A stretch of DNA of 64,000 nt from Heterobilharzia americana (Eukaryota; Platyhelminthes; Trematoda; Strigeidida; Schistosomatidae), in the NCBI GenBank assembly GCA_944470555.2, contig OX104127.1:113054741-113118740 (forward strand). Reading direction: 5' to 3'. The notes under the pieces were generated by a model, which saw only the letters and a list, made by a program, of their open reading frames with translations, did not search any database and was not told where the DNA came from. A program made the translations under genes and the position numbers. The number at the start of each line of letters is the position of its first letter. Positions within the stretch are counted from its first letter, which is position 1. This document shows positions 1 to 12,422 of this stretch, piece by piece.

Positions 1-395
1 TCCGTAGTAATGAAGCAGTTTCCAAATTACTTCTCGGTCGACGCTGTCAAAGGCCTTCTCAAAGTCGATAAAGTTGAGGTGGAGTTGAGTTGACTGCCAT
101 TCTATATTCTGTTCTATGATGATGCGTAGTGTAGCGTTGCAATTTGGTCTGCACATGATTTGTACTTCCTGAAGCCTGCCTGTTTGGGTCATAGTTTTGA
201 ATGCAGTGCATCCTGTAGCCTCTCCAGAATGATTCGGCTTAATATTTTGCTTGGGGTGACCGGGACAGGAGAGTGATTCCGCACCAGTTCTTGCAAGCAC
301 TGAGGTCTCCCTTCTTCGGCAGTTTGACAAGGTAACCCTTCTTCCAATCATTGGCCAGCTACCTTCTCTTCCTTCCACACCTTCTGCAATAGTGG
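1..395 (-). pseudogene. RTE-A retrotransposon RT fragment, runs off window start
   Basis: Read on the minus strand, the last 120 bases are open and encode the RT palm segment LNFIDFEKAFDSVDREV, which includes motif A (the first catalytic Asp). It continues as IWKLLHYYG up to the window edge. Upstream (higher coordinates) pieces such as LLQKVWKEEKV, SKILSRIILERLQDALHSKL and QAGFRKYKSCADQIATLRIII lie in broken frames with stops. The same peptides recur in the copies near 21.1 and 61.1 kb, so this is one repeat family. Its general form is an APE-type non-LTR retrotransposon of RTE-like type; the clade is by resemblance only. The element is decayed and its 3' part lies outside the window. Confidence 0.85.
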
Positions 396-2770
396 TGTTT
401 GTGTATATAGTATGTATGTTTTATTCCTAAGGTTTGTTGATTACTTTTAAACACACTCTAAATATTGCTTCTGATTACACTCCATATTGTGATATGTTTT
501 TGCTTCGTCCGGATGATATTTAACTACTCAGAAACTATGGATGTTCATGCACCAGGCAATATTTAACACATACCAATTACTTGCCGGATCTTGATAGATA
601 GAGTGGGCCCTTTACCTGTGACCCACAGGTGGAAGATCGAGTGTCACAGTTTCACTACCTAGCTGTTACAGTTCATAAGCTTGTTAATTATTGTGTAACT
701 GAGTATTCAAATAAAACATTATGTAACTCAACAACCTTGCAACGCTAATTTCTTACTTAATAGTTTGATTATAACTATGTTCAAACAACTGAAGGAAATA
801 CAAAATCTTAAATAGGAAATTACAACTGCTAATAAAAAAGTTGAGTATTATGAAATTCCTTTTGATTCTTAATATCAGCTGTAAACAAAACTATAAGTTT
901 GGAGTTGTGACATAGTAGATTACGGTGAAAATGTATCTACAAGTTACTTACATTACTAACATACATCTGGCAAATGAATATTTTCAAATTAATTTCCTAC
1001 TCTAATACTAAAATTGACGCTGTTTTAGAATGATTTTGAATTGTACCGAGTTCACTTAAAAACTGCAACTATTTGTTCAGTGCATGAAAGTGTAACTGAT
1101 TAAGAGTTAATTAACTGTACATATTAATTTTAGATTGCACGATGGTTAGGTATTGTTCACTCATTCATGAACAATGAAATAGTACTTAATTTATAAAAAA
1201 TCTTTGTGACCATTCAAAAAACTGGCTTTATATATATATAAGGAGAGAGAGAGAGAGGGCAGTATTCCTTAAGGACAAAATCTTTGAACAATAAATCCAA
1301 CAGTATTCGATTGTATAAATAAACTTTATTTAAACCAATCATTCAGCTTCAGTTCAAATTTGGATTAACCACTTCCGTTGAAATTGAACCAAAGATGGTT
1401 ATTTATGTTTTGGAGGATGTTATAATATCAATATTCATAACTGATAATACGTCTTCCTAGTGAATAGTTTTCCAAACAGTCTACAAGTAGCGTTTCGGTG
1501 TTGGACGTATGGTGGTAGCATATTTTACCTACAAATCATAGTCATAAATGTTAACTAAACGCTTCATGTGCATCAAAATAATACTTCTAGACAGAAAAAT
1601 AGTGTTTCAGTTTCCATTTCCTTGTCGTTTTTCAAAATGGTACCTGTTTAAGAATGTTAGTAAAAATGACTTCAATGACACTAAGTCTTTTCCAGATTAA
1701 ATCATGACTATTGTGGGGTTGATGCATTCAATACTGTCAAAGAATGAAGTTAACACATAGAAACGAGTACACTATCAGTCCGGTTGGCAATTTTGCGACT
1801 AGATTTATGCAAATTCAGGCATGACAAACTCAACTGATGGACTAAGTCCACCTTAGTTTAATAGATAAAACTTACGACTGTAAATAATACAATATTGATG
1901 AGTGATTTTTAAAATTAACTATTTGAAACTATACAGTTACTTAGGTTGGACATTTTTTGGATTTTGAACGTATTCAATTTGAAAAAACCGTGTGTGCATC
2001 TAGGTAACTGCTTTAATATATTTATTAAGTAATAGTTGAGTATGTAATTAAGTTATAGTTCTCATAGTGCATACTTCGGTCTGTCTTGTGAGTTTACGAT
2101 ATAATATGTTCAGTATAATTTCTTCTAGAACATATGATTTTTAGAAAACGCTTCACAATTCTACATTAGAGAGTAATGATTTTCTACACAAAGATAAAGA
2201 AAGCAAACATTTACTTTCACCTCAAGTTATTATATTTCATTGATAAATCTGTATTTTTTTGACCCGCCTAGTTCTCAGCAGTGCAGATTAAGTCTGCTTG
2301 TTAAATTTATTCACTTCTGTTGTATCATTCAACTTAGCAACTTCGTATTTGTTAGCTATTTGTCTGATGAATATTCTTCTAATTGAATACCAAAATTATA
2401 TGCCATATTGCGTAATTATTTCTTGTATTTTACAAATTTGATCAAAATTTGTCGTTGAATTGTAATTATTTATGAAGTATTCTGCGTGGCCAAGTTTGCT
2501 ATCTATTTGTGTAAAACTGATTAGTTTGATAATGATCTTGCTAAAGGAATAAGTTTCTTTTGAATATGTTTATTCAATGTACAGTCGTTTGTTTGTAATC
2601 ACTAGAAATCTGGTTGCATGCTTTAAAACAATAATATTAATAAAATGACTTCCTGCAAAGAAATGTTTTCTTAAATATTAGGGAAATTGTTTTATTGAAG
2701 AATGGGCATAGTCATTAAAATGTAGGCACTATGATATACTATAATTCCATACTAGATTGTTTGTTTGATA
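396..2770. other. AT-rich stretch without recognisable gene
   Basis: No reading frame of useful length on either strand and no family I recognise. The only simple structure noted is a short TA/GA microsatellite near 1.23 kb. Confidence 0.6.
1228..1259. repeat. TA then GA microsatellite
   Basis: A run of alternating TA is followed directly by alternating GA, about 32 bases in all. Simple repeat, no function inferred. Confidence 0.9.
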
Positions 2771-2772
2771 TA

Positions 2773-3040
2773 GTACACAATGACACAATATTTATTACTG
2801 GATGATATTTCGAGCAGAATTTATTACTCATATTCCTATGAAAGTAACTACATGACTTTCAAACTTCATTTATATAGTCCAACGGTTCATTCATTAATTT
2901 TAATAGTAGAATTTTCTGCATGTCTACAATATGCGATTAGTCATTCGTGTTACATGTGTTAGGTTTGGATTCAATGAACGAAGGTTCTATGATTAATATT
3001 GGATTTAAGAACTGTCACTCCATCCCACCCTACAGTGTGA
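2773..3040 (+). repeat. Dispersed repeat, family C, copy 1
   Basis: This segment resembles 33460-33780 in the same order: a CACA..GACAC start, a TATTTATTACT..GAT..ATTTCG block, TTATTACTCATATTC, then GATTCAATGAACG and a CATCCC block. A minus-strand relative lies at 34663-34821, and the core is also recognisable inside the 135-bp fold-back at 63716. The 60-codon open frame here shows no conserved protein motif, so I treat the unit as a non-coding mobile repeat, possibly MITE-like. Confidence 0.6.
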
Positions 3041-4309
3041 TTGTGGGTGAGTGCGTGCAGAGCCATAGACGAGTTTTTCTCTAAATTGTTTATCTTATTT
3101 AGTAAAGTCTACCGTTTTATGTATTGCTTAATTTTGTGTTCTGCTATTCTGACTGACCAAGATTGCTTACTTTGATCTATATACTATGTATATAAACTAT
3201 TTTAAAGATGGAACAAACACGTGTCGCGTCGACTAGAAAGAATAGAGGACCCTTTTAAAAATATTCGGTGAGCCCGTTTAATTCGTAATGCAGACAAGCT
3301 ATTGATGACAGTTCTAAGAATTAGTATAAAGTAGTGAGTCGTTGAAGGGAAGATAAATTCTTGAAATGGAAACGTTGTACCTTACATCGAACACATTTAC
3401 TAGCACAAAATAAAATCCTTAGTTAACGTATTTTGAGAACTTAAATTTTGTATCTTAGTTCTCATGGATGTCAGCACATTACTGTTTTAAGTGAAACGGG
3501 GGACAAGAAAGTCTTTTTGGTGTCAATAAGAACACTAATTAAACACGAAAGCAGTTTATCAGCACGATTAAGATTACATTTTGTATATTACTAACTTCAA
3601 GAGATATAGGAGCAACTGCTGAAATAATCAATTCAGTCTCATTACTCAGCAAAAAACCACCCATCCAAGTGAAAAAAACAAAAATTAATTTGTTGCTATA
3701 GTGAAATTGAGAGTTATTCCGTAAATGACTTCTTTGACTTTTATACAAATTAAGCGACATACTCCAACTGTTCAGAGATCTGACGGGTACATTTCAAACT
3801 GGAGGCCTATATTACTGTTACCGTTAATAACATTACGCAAAGGTACACAGGGGGATATGATTTTGATAAAGGCTTAATATTTACCTAAATTATTTCGAGA
3901 AAATTAGTAGTCAAGACGAATTTATAGTACATGCCATCATCATTCTTATTCAGTTAAGGTTTGACACGAGTTCTATGCTATAGTTTGCTCATCTTGTGAC
4001 TGGTTCAACTAGGCACTTGACAAATAAATCAGTAAATTATATTATCTACTTAGTTCTTTCTTTTCTCTTCTTGTCTGAATTCACTCATGTGAGACAAAAA
4101 TATTGTGATTGTACTGGTAGGCAAAATAAAGAAAATCGTTCTTATGAGCAGAGCAGATTATGTGGAAACTGGACAAGAAGTACTCGGCTACAAGAGCATT
4201 TACTGAGTAGTAGAAAAAAAATCCCATCAAAAAACTGGACAACCACATTTAACGGAAAATAAACAATCTAGTTAAGGCTAGTCAAATACGAAAAAAGAAC
4301 AACGGCGAA
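3041..4309. other. No recognisable gene
   Basis: Short open frames only (up to 88 codons at 3996-4262 on plus). None shows a family motif. The last 150 bases may be 5' flank of the PLE relic that follows, but I cannot prove this. Confidence 0.5.
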
Positions 4310-5030
4310 AGAAGATGAATGGCTCAGTCCCACCAAAAGTACACACTGAAGGTATTCCACTGTGACCAATAATATCCCTACTGGGAACATCAACATTTAA
4401 TTCATCCAAATAATTATATAACAAATTAGGACATCTTGTGGATGAAAATCAATATTCAGTCAACTCAGTAACTCATTTTCTGGACAGAATAAAAGGTCTC
4501 AAAATAGACAACACAAATAAGATGGTGTCATTTGATGTAACTGCACTTTTCACGTTAGTCATTCCAGATGTAGCTAAAATAACAATGAATAAATTCGACC
4601 ATGACCACAATCACTAAAAGTATTTTAGAAATTACTACTACAAATTTGGTAGAACCAATCACCTAATGTCTCACGACATACTTTCATTTCAATAAGAAAA
4701 CCTGCCAAAAAGCCAAAATAACTGGTATATGCTCATAAATATCCGAATTGATTAACAAAGTTCACAAAAGGTGAGAAAGAAAATCGCCAAGTCGTCTTCC
4801 TAGACATTCTTATCGGTAGACCATTTAATGGCATGTCATGGACTCAGGTGTATACGAAGGTGGCACACAGATCAAGCCTCAAACTACAACTGTAACAACC
4901 CAAATTCCCATAAGGAGTTTTGTGTACATGCACTACTCACACGTTTCAAGACTCATAGCAGTCTTCAATAACAGCCGAAGGCAGCAGATAACGATCTTTT
5001 CAAAGTGTTCAGACCCATTGATTATCTAGT
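4310..5030 (+). pseudogene. Penelope-like element RT relic
   Basis: Three-frame reading recovers PLE reverse transcriptase pieces in order. GSVPPK.. and GIP are followed by a stop-broken segment ending in NKLGHLVDENQYSVNSVTHF. Next comes LDRIKGL, then VSFDVTALFT, the PLE form of RT motif A, at about 4528-4560. Farther on, VVFLDILIGRPFNG and TQVYEGGTQ match the thumb-side block FLDVLVSRTNTG..TQVYRKPTH of the better PLE at 30.2 kb. The YVDD catalytic motif and the GIY-YIG endonuclease are not recognisable. Stops and frameshifts show that it is dead. Confidence 0.75.
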
Positions 5031-7044
5031 CATCTTCACCAAGAAATACTCACAAGTAAGCTCAAAAACTGCAAAAAAACTTCTAGAAGTATGGTACTCA
5101 AATTAAACGGTAATCAACAGATACACATTGCCACAACATGAAAACTACTAAAAGTGGATCAAGCCAATGATGATTAGTTAAGCAAATCATTAATGAGACA
5201 TTCGATTAACAGCATAGGTCAAACAATAACAACATCTTTTGAAGGTCAACTTCTGATGATAAAGGAAGTACAGTCTAACCGTACCGATAAGCCAATAACA
5301 CTTAAGGTCAATAAAAATCCTTTTCGAACATTCATGCTTCACTTCTATGTGATGTAAATGCTGATGAATTCGCCTAGCCTGGTGATGAAATGTCCAATTA
5401 CAAACATCAAAGCCGCCAGAATACAAAACAGTTGTTATGTGCAAAGACTGTAGGATTTATCCTATTTCTTTTTTCAACTGCTTAAGTCTCTTCTCAGAAG
5501 AATAAGTTAACCCAAGTAAGTAAGTGTATTGTTAGAAATTTACTCAAATATTTAATGTTTATACTGATAGTGAATTCGATATCGCTTGAATGAGATATAA
5601 GAGAAGCGAAAATCTTAATATATTCTTGAGTGCTTATGTGAGACCCATCCACGGTGTTATTTTCCAGAAAGTATGTGTGATTAATATCCGTTTACGCACA
5701 GGTGTCTCAAGCTGAAATGATAGATTTGATTCCAATCTGTTCAGCTGATAGCATGACATAATCTGATCCCGTATCAAGATCTTGATAAGACTTACTGGTT
5801 AGCAGATATCTTTTCATTTTCTAGTACATATTACCCAAGTTACGAATAATTCTTTTCAAGTAAGCTATGATGTTCTGCTACTTTACAACCTTATGTCTAA
5901 ATTACGAATGATTATTTTAAGAAAGATAGTACAGAAAAGTGTTTGGTAATATTTTATATCCAGAAAGCTGATTCTAATGACTTATTTATTTGAACTTGTT
6001 TCACAGGATCAGTTAGTCGTCAATCTGTTTGGAGACTTATGCAGACGTTATTAGGCATGTGCTGACGTACAGACACATCGATGTGCTGTATTCTCGACTA
6101 TATAAATTCCTGGAATATTTTTTATCTATATAATCATGAGTGTTTAAATACGTCTAAATATTCAGAAGAAAAGCAGTTTTATTTTAATCACAACAAATAT
6201 TATTTTTCACCCAACAGCATAACTATTTTTGCAGACCTATATTTATTTCCCAATATAATTGTTTACAACTGTGTTACTACGGCGACTTGCTTAATCCTTG
6301 GGCTACCGAAATGTTTCCACTGAATATATTTCAGCTAATTCCTCTCTTTCAATTTGTTCTGATCTTTCACACATGTCTTTTAAACGCGTTATGCGCTCTC
6401 GCACACTTTTAAAATGGTTTTAACTGCCGTTTTTCAAACTAACAGTAAAAGAAGGAAATGACGCTTCGCCAGCAAGGATTTGGTTTATAAATGCACAGAA
6501 ACGCAGTACATTACTATTCCCTGGGTATGGATGTCTAACTACAGATTTTTGTACTGGCTAAATGAACTGTCACCACCAAAATTACGCTCGATTTTCTGAT
6601 CATTTACCAGTCCAAACCGAACGTTAGTGTAATATCAAGTGCCTGTTTCATATTGCGGCTTTTATTACTGTTATTATTAACACTATTCACATACAATAGT
6701 TATTTCGCTTGCAGATATTGTACAGAGAATGAATTTGTTAGAATATCATATACTAAAAAGTCCATACTATATCATATATTTTGTTTGGAATATAGCAATA
6801 ATAATAAAAATAATTATTATAATAACTGGAATACATACACCCTTGGTCGCTTTATATTCTCTGGATTCATGAGTTCAGTTATCTATATATGATAAATATC
6901 TTTTCTTCTCCATAGAAGTTATAGAGGTAAAAGCTGAGTTATCAGAAAGACGTAAACATGATTTTCTGACCGTACTTGGTGGAAATTATCTTTCTGAAAC
7001 ATTGTGTTTTAACGTATTAATTAATTCAATTTGGAAGTTTGTGG
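5031..7044. other. No recognisable gene
   Basis: Short open frames up to 84 codons on both strands without motifs. AT-rich. The first few hundred bases could be degraded 3' sequence of the PLE ending near 5030. Confidence 0.5.
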
Positions 7045-7310
7045 GGATTTTATTGATTTCTGGTCGGTACTCATCACAAACTGACATCAGTTGGAAAACC
7101 ATTAAAAACCTGGTAGCACTAGATAGATGTTTAGTCATAGTATGACACTCATGGGGAGTGAGCATTCATGACCTCCTCAAGGGTCGAAATCAGAACCTTA
7201 AAGTTTTGCTAGCGCACTGAGTCTGAACTAAATGGTCCACACTGTCCTACTTCAGTCAATTTGGGGTATTGAGCGACTTTCATCCATTGACGTCGTTGAG
7301 TACCTTTCCT
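7045..7310 (-). mobile_element. Old hammerhead SINE (family B), left arm
   Basis: On the minus strand this aligns with the SINE at 14767-15143. It has the 3' terminal block (ACTGACATCAGTTGGA on plus), the hammerhead region with its CATACTA loop, and the distal CGTCGTTGAG..CCTCATG block. The ribozyme core is destroyed: the CTGAGGA strand reads CATGAGT and GAAAC reads TAAAC. A plus-oriented partner arm follows at 7741-7860, giving the same opposed arrangement as at 15.2, 27.3 and 31.6 kb. Confidence 0.65.
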
Positions 7311-7740
7311 CATGTTTGACTTGGTTTGTCCTATCTTACACAATACTCAGCTTTCTTATATCACCTAACACTTGAAATAGCTGTTTGAATAGTTTTCAGA
7401 CATATGTTGGTTGTTATCCTTACATGCATATATTTTTGTAAGATGGATAAGTTGCAGTGGTTTCAGTTCATGCAGCCTATCAAATAACAACTTTTGAATC
7501 CATTACCATATATATTTAAAAAAATCCATGCATTAGTGAATCATGCAAAATAGTTAAATTATAAGAGACCTTTCTTTTCTCAAAGTGTTACAAAATGACA
7601 TGTGTACACGAGTAATCAGTAAATTCTTGAAAAATATGTAAGGAATCAGTACCGTTTCAAATATCATCTGGTTAGTTAACAGGATCCATCCAATGCAGAA
7701 GTTTATGGGGATTCGTGTGTTGATTTAGGTTAATATTAAT

Positions 7741-7860
7741 GTTTGAGCCCTGTTGGGGTCATAGGTGCGCTTTGCTGAGAAGTCTCATACTGGGATGACC
7801 ATTGGTCATTGCTCTCGAATTTCCAGTTCGTGATGAACATCAACCTGAAATCAATAAATT
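7741..7860 (+). mobile_element. Old hammerhead SINE (family B), right arm
   Basis: Plus-strand relic of the B-box/hammerhead/3' end part of family B. It reads GTTTGAGCCCTG, then GGTCATAGGTGCGC, then a damaged core GCTGAGAAGTCTCATACTGG, and ends with TGATGAACATCAACCTGAA, the counterpart of the GATGAATAACAACTTGAA terminus. The cleavage core is no longer intact. It pairs with the minus copy at 7045-7310. Confidence 0.6.
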
Positions 7861-8019
7861 TTCATATATCTAATCACAGTAAGCCTATGTTGTCAATCAT
7901 GAGGAGTTATTTTGAAGGAAATTTTAGTGGATTAGGTCAAATATGAACAAAGAAGCTACTTCGAGTATTATGAAGCTAGTCAGTATGATATAGTAACTAT
8001 ACAGCTTTACGGAAATCAA

Positions 8020-8200
8020 TTCCGGTTTTTCTAGGAGGTAACTAGAAGCGGAATCCTTGATTCATGTTTCGTTCTATTTAGGACTTGTCAACCGAATGTA
8101 TCTGCATCCCAGTGAATAATCGTGCTCCCACTGAGACTCGGACCCAGAACTCATCGCTTCATCGTCATGGTGGTGTCCACAAGGCAACTCAGTCACGTTC
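8020..8200 (-). mobile_element. Sm-alpha-like SINE (family A), minus strand
   Basis: The reverse complement reads like the schistosome Sm-alpha repeat. A degraded pol III B-box-like stretch (GGGTCCGAGTCTC) is followed by CACTGGGATGCAG, the hammerhead region and a CTTCTAGTTACC tail. These repeats are tRNA-related, and transcription would be by RNA polymerase III. The element is diverged from the copies at 57.8 and 58.4 kb. Confidence 0.75.
8051..8098 (-). ncRNA. Hammerhead ribozyme motif, core mutated
   Basis: On the minus strand the order is stem I (ACATTCGG), core TTGACAA, stem II GTCC-TAAATA-GAAC, then GAA and ACATGAAT. Compared with the required CUGANGA core, C3 is T and G8 is A; these two bases normally pair with each other and are essential for catalysis. 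Stem II also has a mismatch. The fold is recognisable but cleavage is unlikely. Confidence 0.75.
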
Positions 8201-8329
8201 ATTCAAGGAGCCTGTATACCAACAGTGGTTGGACAATTTGGCCCAACATAGAAATCAACAGGAAATTATGACTACAGGTAGTAAAATTTTCTACAAATAT
8301 CAGTAAATAATACTGTTTCACTGTATGAT

Positions 8330-9080
8330 ACTTACGAGACAACCATATTTGCATGAAATAGTACTTATTTATTCGTGCATTTTTAAGTCACTATTTTAGC
8401 CTTTTTTATGCCATGATCAGTAATTTATTTACAATCCCTTTTCCTAGATAATTCGCTGTTTAATTAATGGTTGTTTGTAATATGTTAATGTTCCATAGTC
8501 TGAACAAGGTCACATATCATATTTAGTATTATTTCTAATCTTTTCGGAGGCAATAAACTGTCTCATAGATTTTAATCTTCCTTTTCTCTCCATTTTTGTC
8601 TAGGGTTTTAGAATCGATGGTATCTGGTGTACAAGTTGAATGTTGATTAGAAGCATAACTACTTTTTACTACTCAAGAACATAGGAGATACGTATGAAAA
8701 GAAGTACTCAGGCATTATTAAATTTCCAGACCATAGATGCTACAAATACCTTGTAAGGATTTGACCACCAACTTCAGTTTAATCAGCAGCAAAATAATTC
8801 TTGACATAATCCCAGGATGCTTTGAAAATCAAAACAGGAATCAGCTGAGCATTTCATGTGTATGACACAGCTTTTACATCAAAAATGTGAGCGTTATGCT
8901 AGGGAAACTACACTTCACAAGAAAAGTCGTTTGTATAGACCTTAGTTTGGTTTTCTAAAAACGCTGGGACTGTATAACAATTATAAGGATTATCCCCATT
9001 ACATTGAAGAAAATTATGAAACACTGAAACTCCACGAAATTTTACCTTAGTGTTCACATACCTGCATATCACTACAGTTA
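8330..9080. other. No recognisable gene
   Basis: AT-rich sequence with no convincing frame or repeat that I can place. It may include upstream remains of the RTE-B copy that becomes readable near 9.1 kb. Confidence 0.45.
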
Positions 9081-9084
9081 CAAG

Positions 9085-9960
9085 AAATGAATTGACAGAG
9101 AGATTCTGGTTGCTCCAACGCCTGGAACGAAACTGACCTTTGTCCAGTGGTGGGTAGTAAAAGAAAGAGAGATGGAGAAGGAATCAGCACTAGGTAACAC
9201 CCAGCAGTCGTCTAGATATTATTAGGATACCGACAGGAGGAAGACGATGGTTGGTGAAACCGTCACCGAAAAGGATCGGCTGCACATAACGACCCAGGAC
9301 AAGCGTCTGTAACGTTGAGTGGAACACTTTAAAGCACAGTTCAGCTTGCCCATAGCAACGCTTGAGTTACTCAGCAACCAACCTGAACTTGAATGGGACT
9401 TAAATGTCTGTCCTTCAACCGTCTTCGATGTTGCAAGTTATGTATCGAACCTGAAACGACGCAAAGCAGTAGGAACATGATTAGATAGCAGATGTTAGTA
9501 AAGAGGAAAGAGAAAAATTACTAAATGTAATGGTGCTACTGGATAATGTATGGAAAGCAGAGGTATTGCCATCCAGCTGGTCTACTTCTTTGATCATTCT
9601 AGTGTATGAGAAGGGAGATAAGCCTTCTTATGAAAACCATGGAGAAATCAGTTTCATTTAAGTTGTGTACAAGACATTTGCGTCCATAGTTATATGACGC
9701 TCAAACTGATCTCGAGAGCAGCAAAGTCGATTAAACCATTCAGGTTTCAGAGCTACCCTAGGGTGCATCCTTCAGATTTTCATCCTCCCACCGGTTGTAG
9801 AAGACACTTGTCATATTTGTTGGTCTGAAGGCAACATTCGATTCTGTAAGGTGTTGTTACAGTATCAGAATTAAGAGGGAGTACTGAGTATATATGCATG
9901 TATATAAGCTATATCTTTATAATGGGAAAGATGACATCACTGTTGACCAGTTACGAAGTC
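9085..9960 (+). pseudogene. RTE-B retrotransposon RT relic
   Basis: The plus strand reads VEHFKAQFSLPIATLE, then NQPELEWDLNVCPSTVF, then SNLKRRKAVGT, then LPSSWSTSLIILVYEKGDKP and NHGEISFI.VVYKTFASIVI. This is the linker and fingers region of a non-LTR RT of the flatworm type (HFE..FSWPPAT, LKRHKAPGPD, IVPIFKKGDK, NHRGISLT). The minus-strand copy at 18.4-20.5 kb carries the matching RWVKHFEKQFNWPPATTTL. The motif A region and everything after are too damaged to read. Confidence 0.75.
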
Positions 9961-10084
9961 TGCAGTATATAGCCTAAAGGGTCAACCATCTTGGGTGCGG
10001 CGACGAAAACTCACCGCTGGCTTTGGATAGTGGTCACGTTGTATCGTAAGTAGACAGGAGTAAAAAGATTGTCTGTTGACGTTG

Positions 10085-10185
10085 TACCCAGTGGCTGAAA
10101 GGTCCGTCACTATAACGAAAGGGCCATCTAATACCTCGTGGTTTTCCATGGTTCTTTAAATGATGTCAGCTGTTGATGAATATTA
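10085..10185 (+). mobile_element. Family B hammerhead SINE relic, 3' part
   Basis: Aligns with the end of family B: CCGTCACTATAACGAAAGGGCC.. corresponds to the stem II loop, GAAA strand and stem III region. AAATGATGTCAGCTGTTGATGAATATTACTTAGAA matches the TGATGTCAGTCTTCGATGAATAACAACTTGAAA terminus apart from scattered changes. The CUGANGA strand is lost. Confidence 0.5.
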
Positions 10186-10199
10186 CTTAGAAGTCAATC

Positions 10200-10984
10200 A
10201 ATACCCACAAAACTCCAAATTGAATTATGATAAGTATGATTTCAAACTATTAGGACTTTCCAACGTTTAATACATAATCTATCATTTAGATAACAATCAC
10301 CTGGGGATATATTTTTGCCTGGATACAATCTGTCTTAGTTCAGTCAGATTGTTTGCTGATATTATGAAGGTAAGACAGAGTTAAAAGCAAAATAACATTT
10401 CACTGTTGTATATTACAACATCGATATATGAAAATTAGGTTAAGGTGACAGCAAAACAAAAGTCTACTGCTAACAAATATATTTATTCGTTTCAGCAACG
10501 TGTTGACACAATTATTAAGTTCTTGGATCGGAATGGGATAAGAAAGGTGTTCAAGCCATACATACACACTCGTACAAGTGGTGAGACACTTACGCCAATA
10601 CAAACTCTAGAACTTGTATACATAACCAAGGACTGTAACTAATGTTATCAAATGCTTAGTTTATTTCTCCGCACCTATTAGTAATCAGTAATAGCACAGC
10701 TTTGCAGATAATCGAAACGACAAAAAGAGAAAGTAACAAAGGAGAAACAGGAATCTGAACAAGAAAAACGATACAACTTAAAGAAGCAGACGAACGAGAA
10801 GTATGACAACAAACACGAAGTGAAATGAATAATTCAAACAGTTTTTTTCACATATGAAACCTGAAAACATGAAAAAGTCTATAGAGAAAAAAAAATTTAA
10901 AATTTCTAGTTTCATTTGAAAGGATTAAATCATTTTATTTTCTTTTAAACAGTTGAGTTTATAAACAAAATATACCAAAAAATA
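10200..10984. other. No recognisable gene
   Basis: Two overlapping short open frames on opposite strands (10400-10642) have no family motif. Otherwise AT-rich, with A-rich tracts around 10.7-10.95 kb. Confidence 0.5.
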
Positions 10985-11265
10985 AAGCATGTATTATGTT
11001 ACTGTATTAACCTCGCCTAGTTTAACAGTTTACTAGTTACTAGCTGATCCTAAACCGGGATAAAGAAGGAAGGTTGGGCAAGGTTAGCAACTCTACCCCG
11101 TAAAACCTACCCAATCCCTGAAGAAACTTCAAAGCACAAACGAAAATTCTAAAAATAAAGACAAACTTATTTCTCGCTGGAATCGGAGGGAGGAAATGAC
11201 GCGGTTGGTGAAAGCCTTCGGGAAGCCAGTTTAACGATGTATCTTCTCTACTCTCGATGTAGGTG

Positions 11266-12422
11266 AAAGTGAACATGAGGACATGGAATGTCCGCACCAT
11301 GTTTGAAGCTGGCTAGCAAGGCTAGCCAGATTGACAAAAAGATGAGAAGATATAGTATAGAAGTTCGAGGAATCTGTGATAGCAGATGAAGGGGAAGGGG
11401 ACTCTCTCAACTCTCAGCTGGAGAATCAATAAAGTACTCCTATATTGTCACCCAGGCGACAACTACGAGCACACCGAATTTTGGAGTGGCTATCATGATG
11501 TCCCCAACAGCATCGAAGACTCTTTCTCATGCAGTGGGAACCAATCTTTTCTTACATCAGGATCATGACAGCAAGATGGATTCAAATCGAAAAGAAGGAA
11601 AGTCAAAAGCATATAATGCTACGTGCCAACAAGTAGTGCAGATGAAGAGAAGAAAGAGGAATTCTACAGGCAACTGCAATCAGTAATAGACAAGACTCCA
11701 GTTGGCGACATAAAAATTCTAATAGGCGACATGAATGCTAAACTAGGAGTGGACAATACAAGAAGAAAACTGATCATGGGTCGAGAAGCAGTCGGTGAAA
11801 TGAACGAGAATGGAGAACTGTTTGCAGAATTCTGTGTATTTAATGATTTGGTGATTTGAGACAGTGTGTGCAAACACATGGATATTCAAAAATCGACATA
11901 GATCTCTCTAGATGGACATACTGAAACTCAAATCGACATCATTTCAATGTGGAGAAAGTGGAGACGCAGTCTACTCAACACAATATGAAGGAGGGGAGCA
12001 GATTTAGGCTCACACCGCTCACTGTTTAGTGCAAGTAACGTTCCAAATCAAGTTGAAGGGGGTCAAAGAAGCTGGTGACAGACCACAGTTCATGTTTAAC
12101 ACCTAGAACAGAAACTGCACTGAAGGACGAAACTATAAAGGACATCTTCACGTCATTCAGTCAGCCATCAGGACAAAAATGGGAGACATTGAAACTAATA
12201 TAGGATGGAGAAGAAGATGGTGAGGCAGAAGATTAACTATTGGAAGCATGAACGACGAAAAGAAGAACTGAGTACAAAGTATAAAACACTGGACAAAGAA
12301 GTGAAGAAGAGTGCGCGCGAAGACAAAGGACACTTCTACAACAAAATTGCAAGTGAAGTAGTACAGGCTGGAGGCTGCAGGCAGGAGAGGCCTAACAACA
12401 TTATATCAAATAACCAGGTTAC
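11266..12422 (+). pseudogene. RTE-A apurinic-type endonuclease domain, broken
   Basis: In the intact family this domain nicks target DNA to prime reverse transcription. VKVNMRTWNVRTMFEAG at about 11266 is the start of the EEP (exonuclease-endonuclease-phosphatase) fold. The clearest open part (11623-11859) holds GDIKILIGDMNAKLG, where GDMNAK carries the conserved catalytic Asp and Asn, followed by NENGELFAEFCVFNDLVI. The SDHH-type block is damaged (GADLGSHRSLF). A later open piece, 12205-12435, has a charged KINYWKHERRKEELSTKYKTL linker. Stops and frameshifts interrupt it at least four times. Confidence 0.85.
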
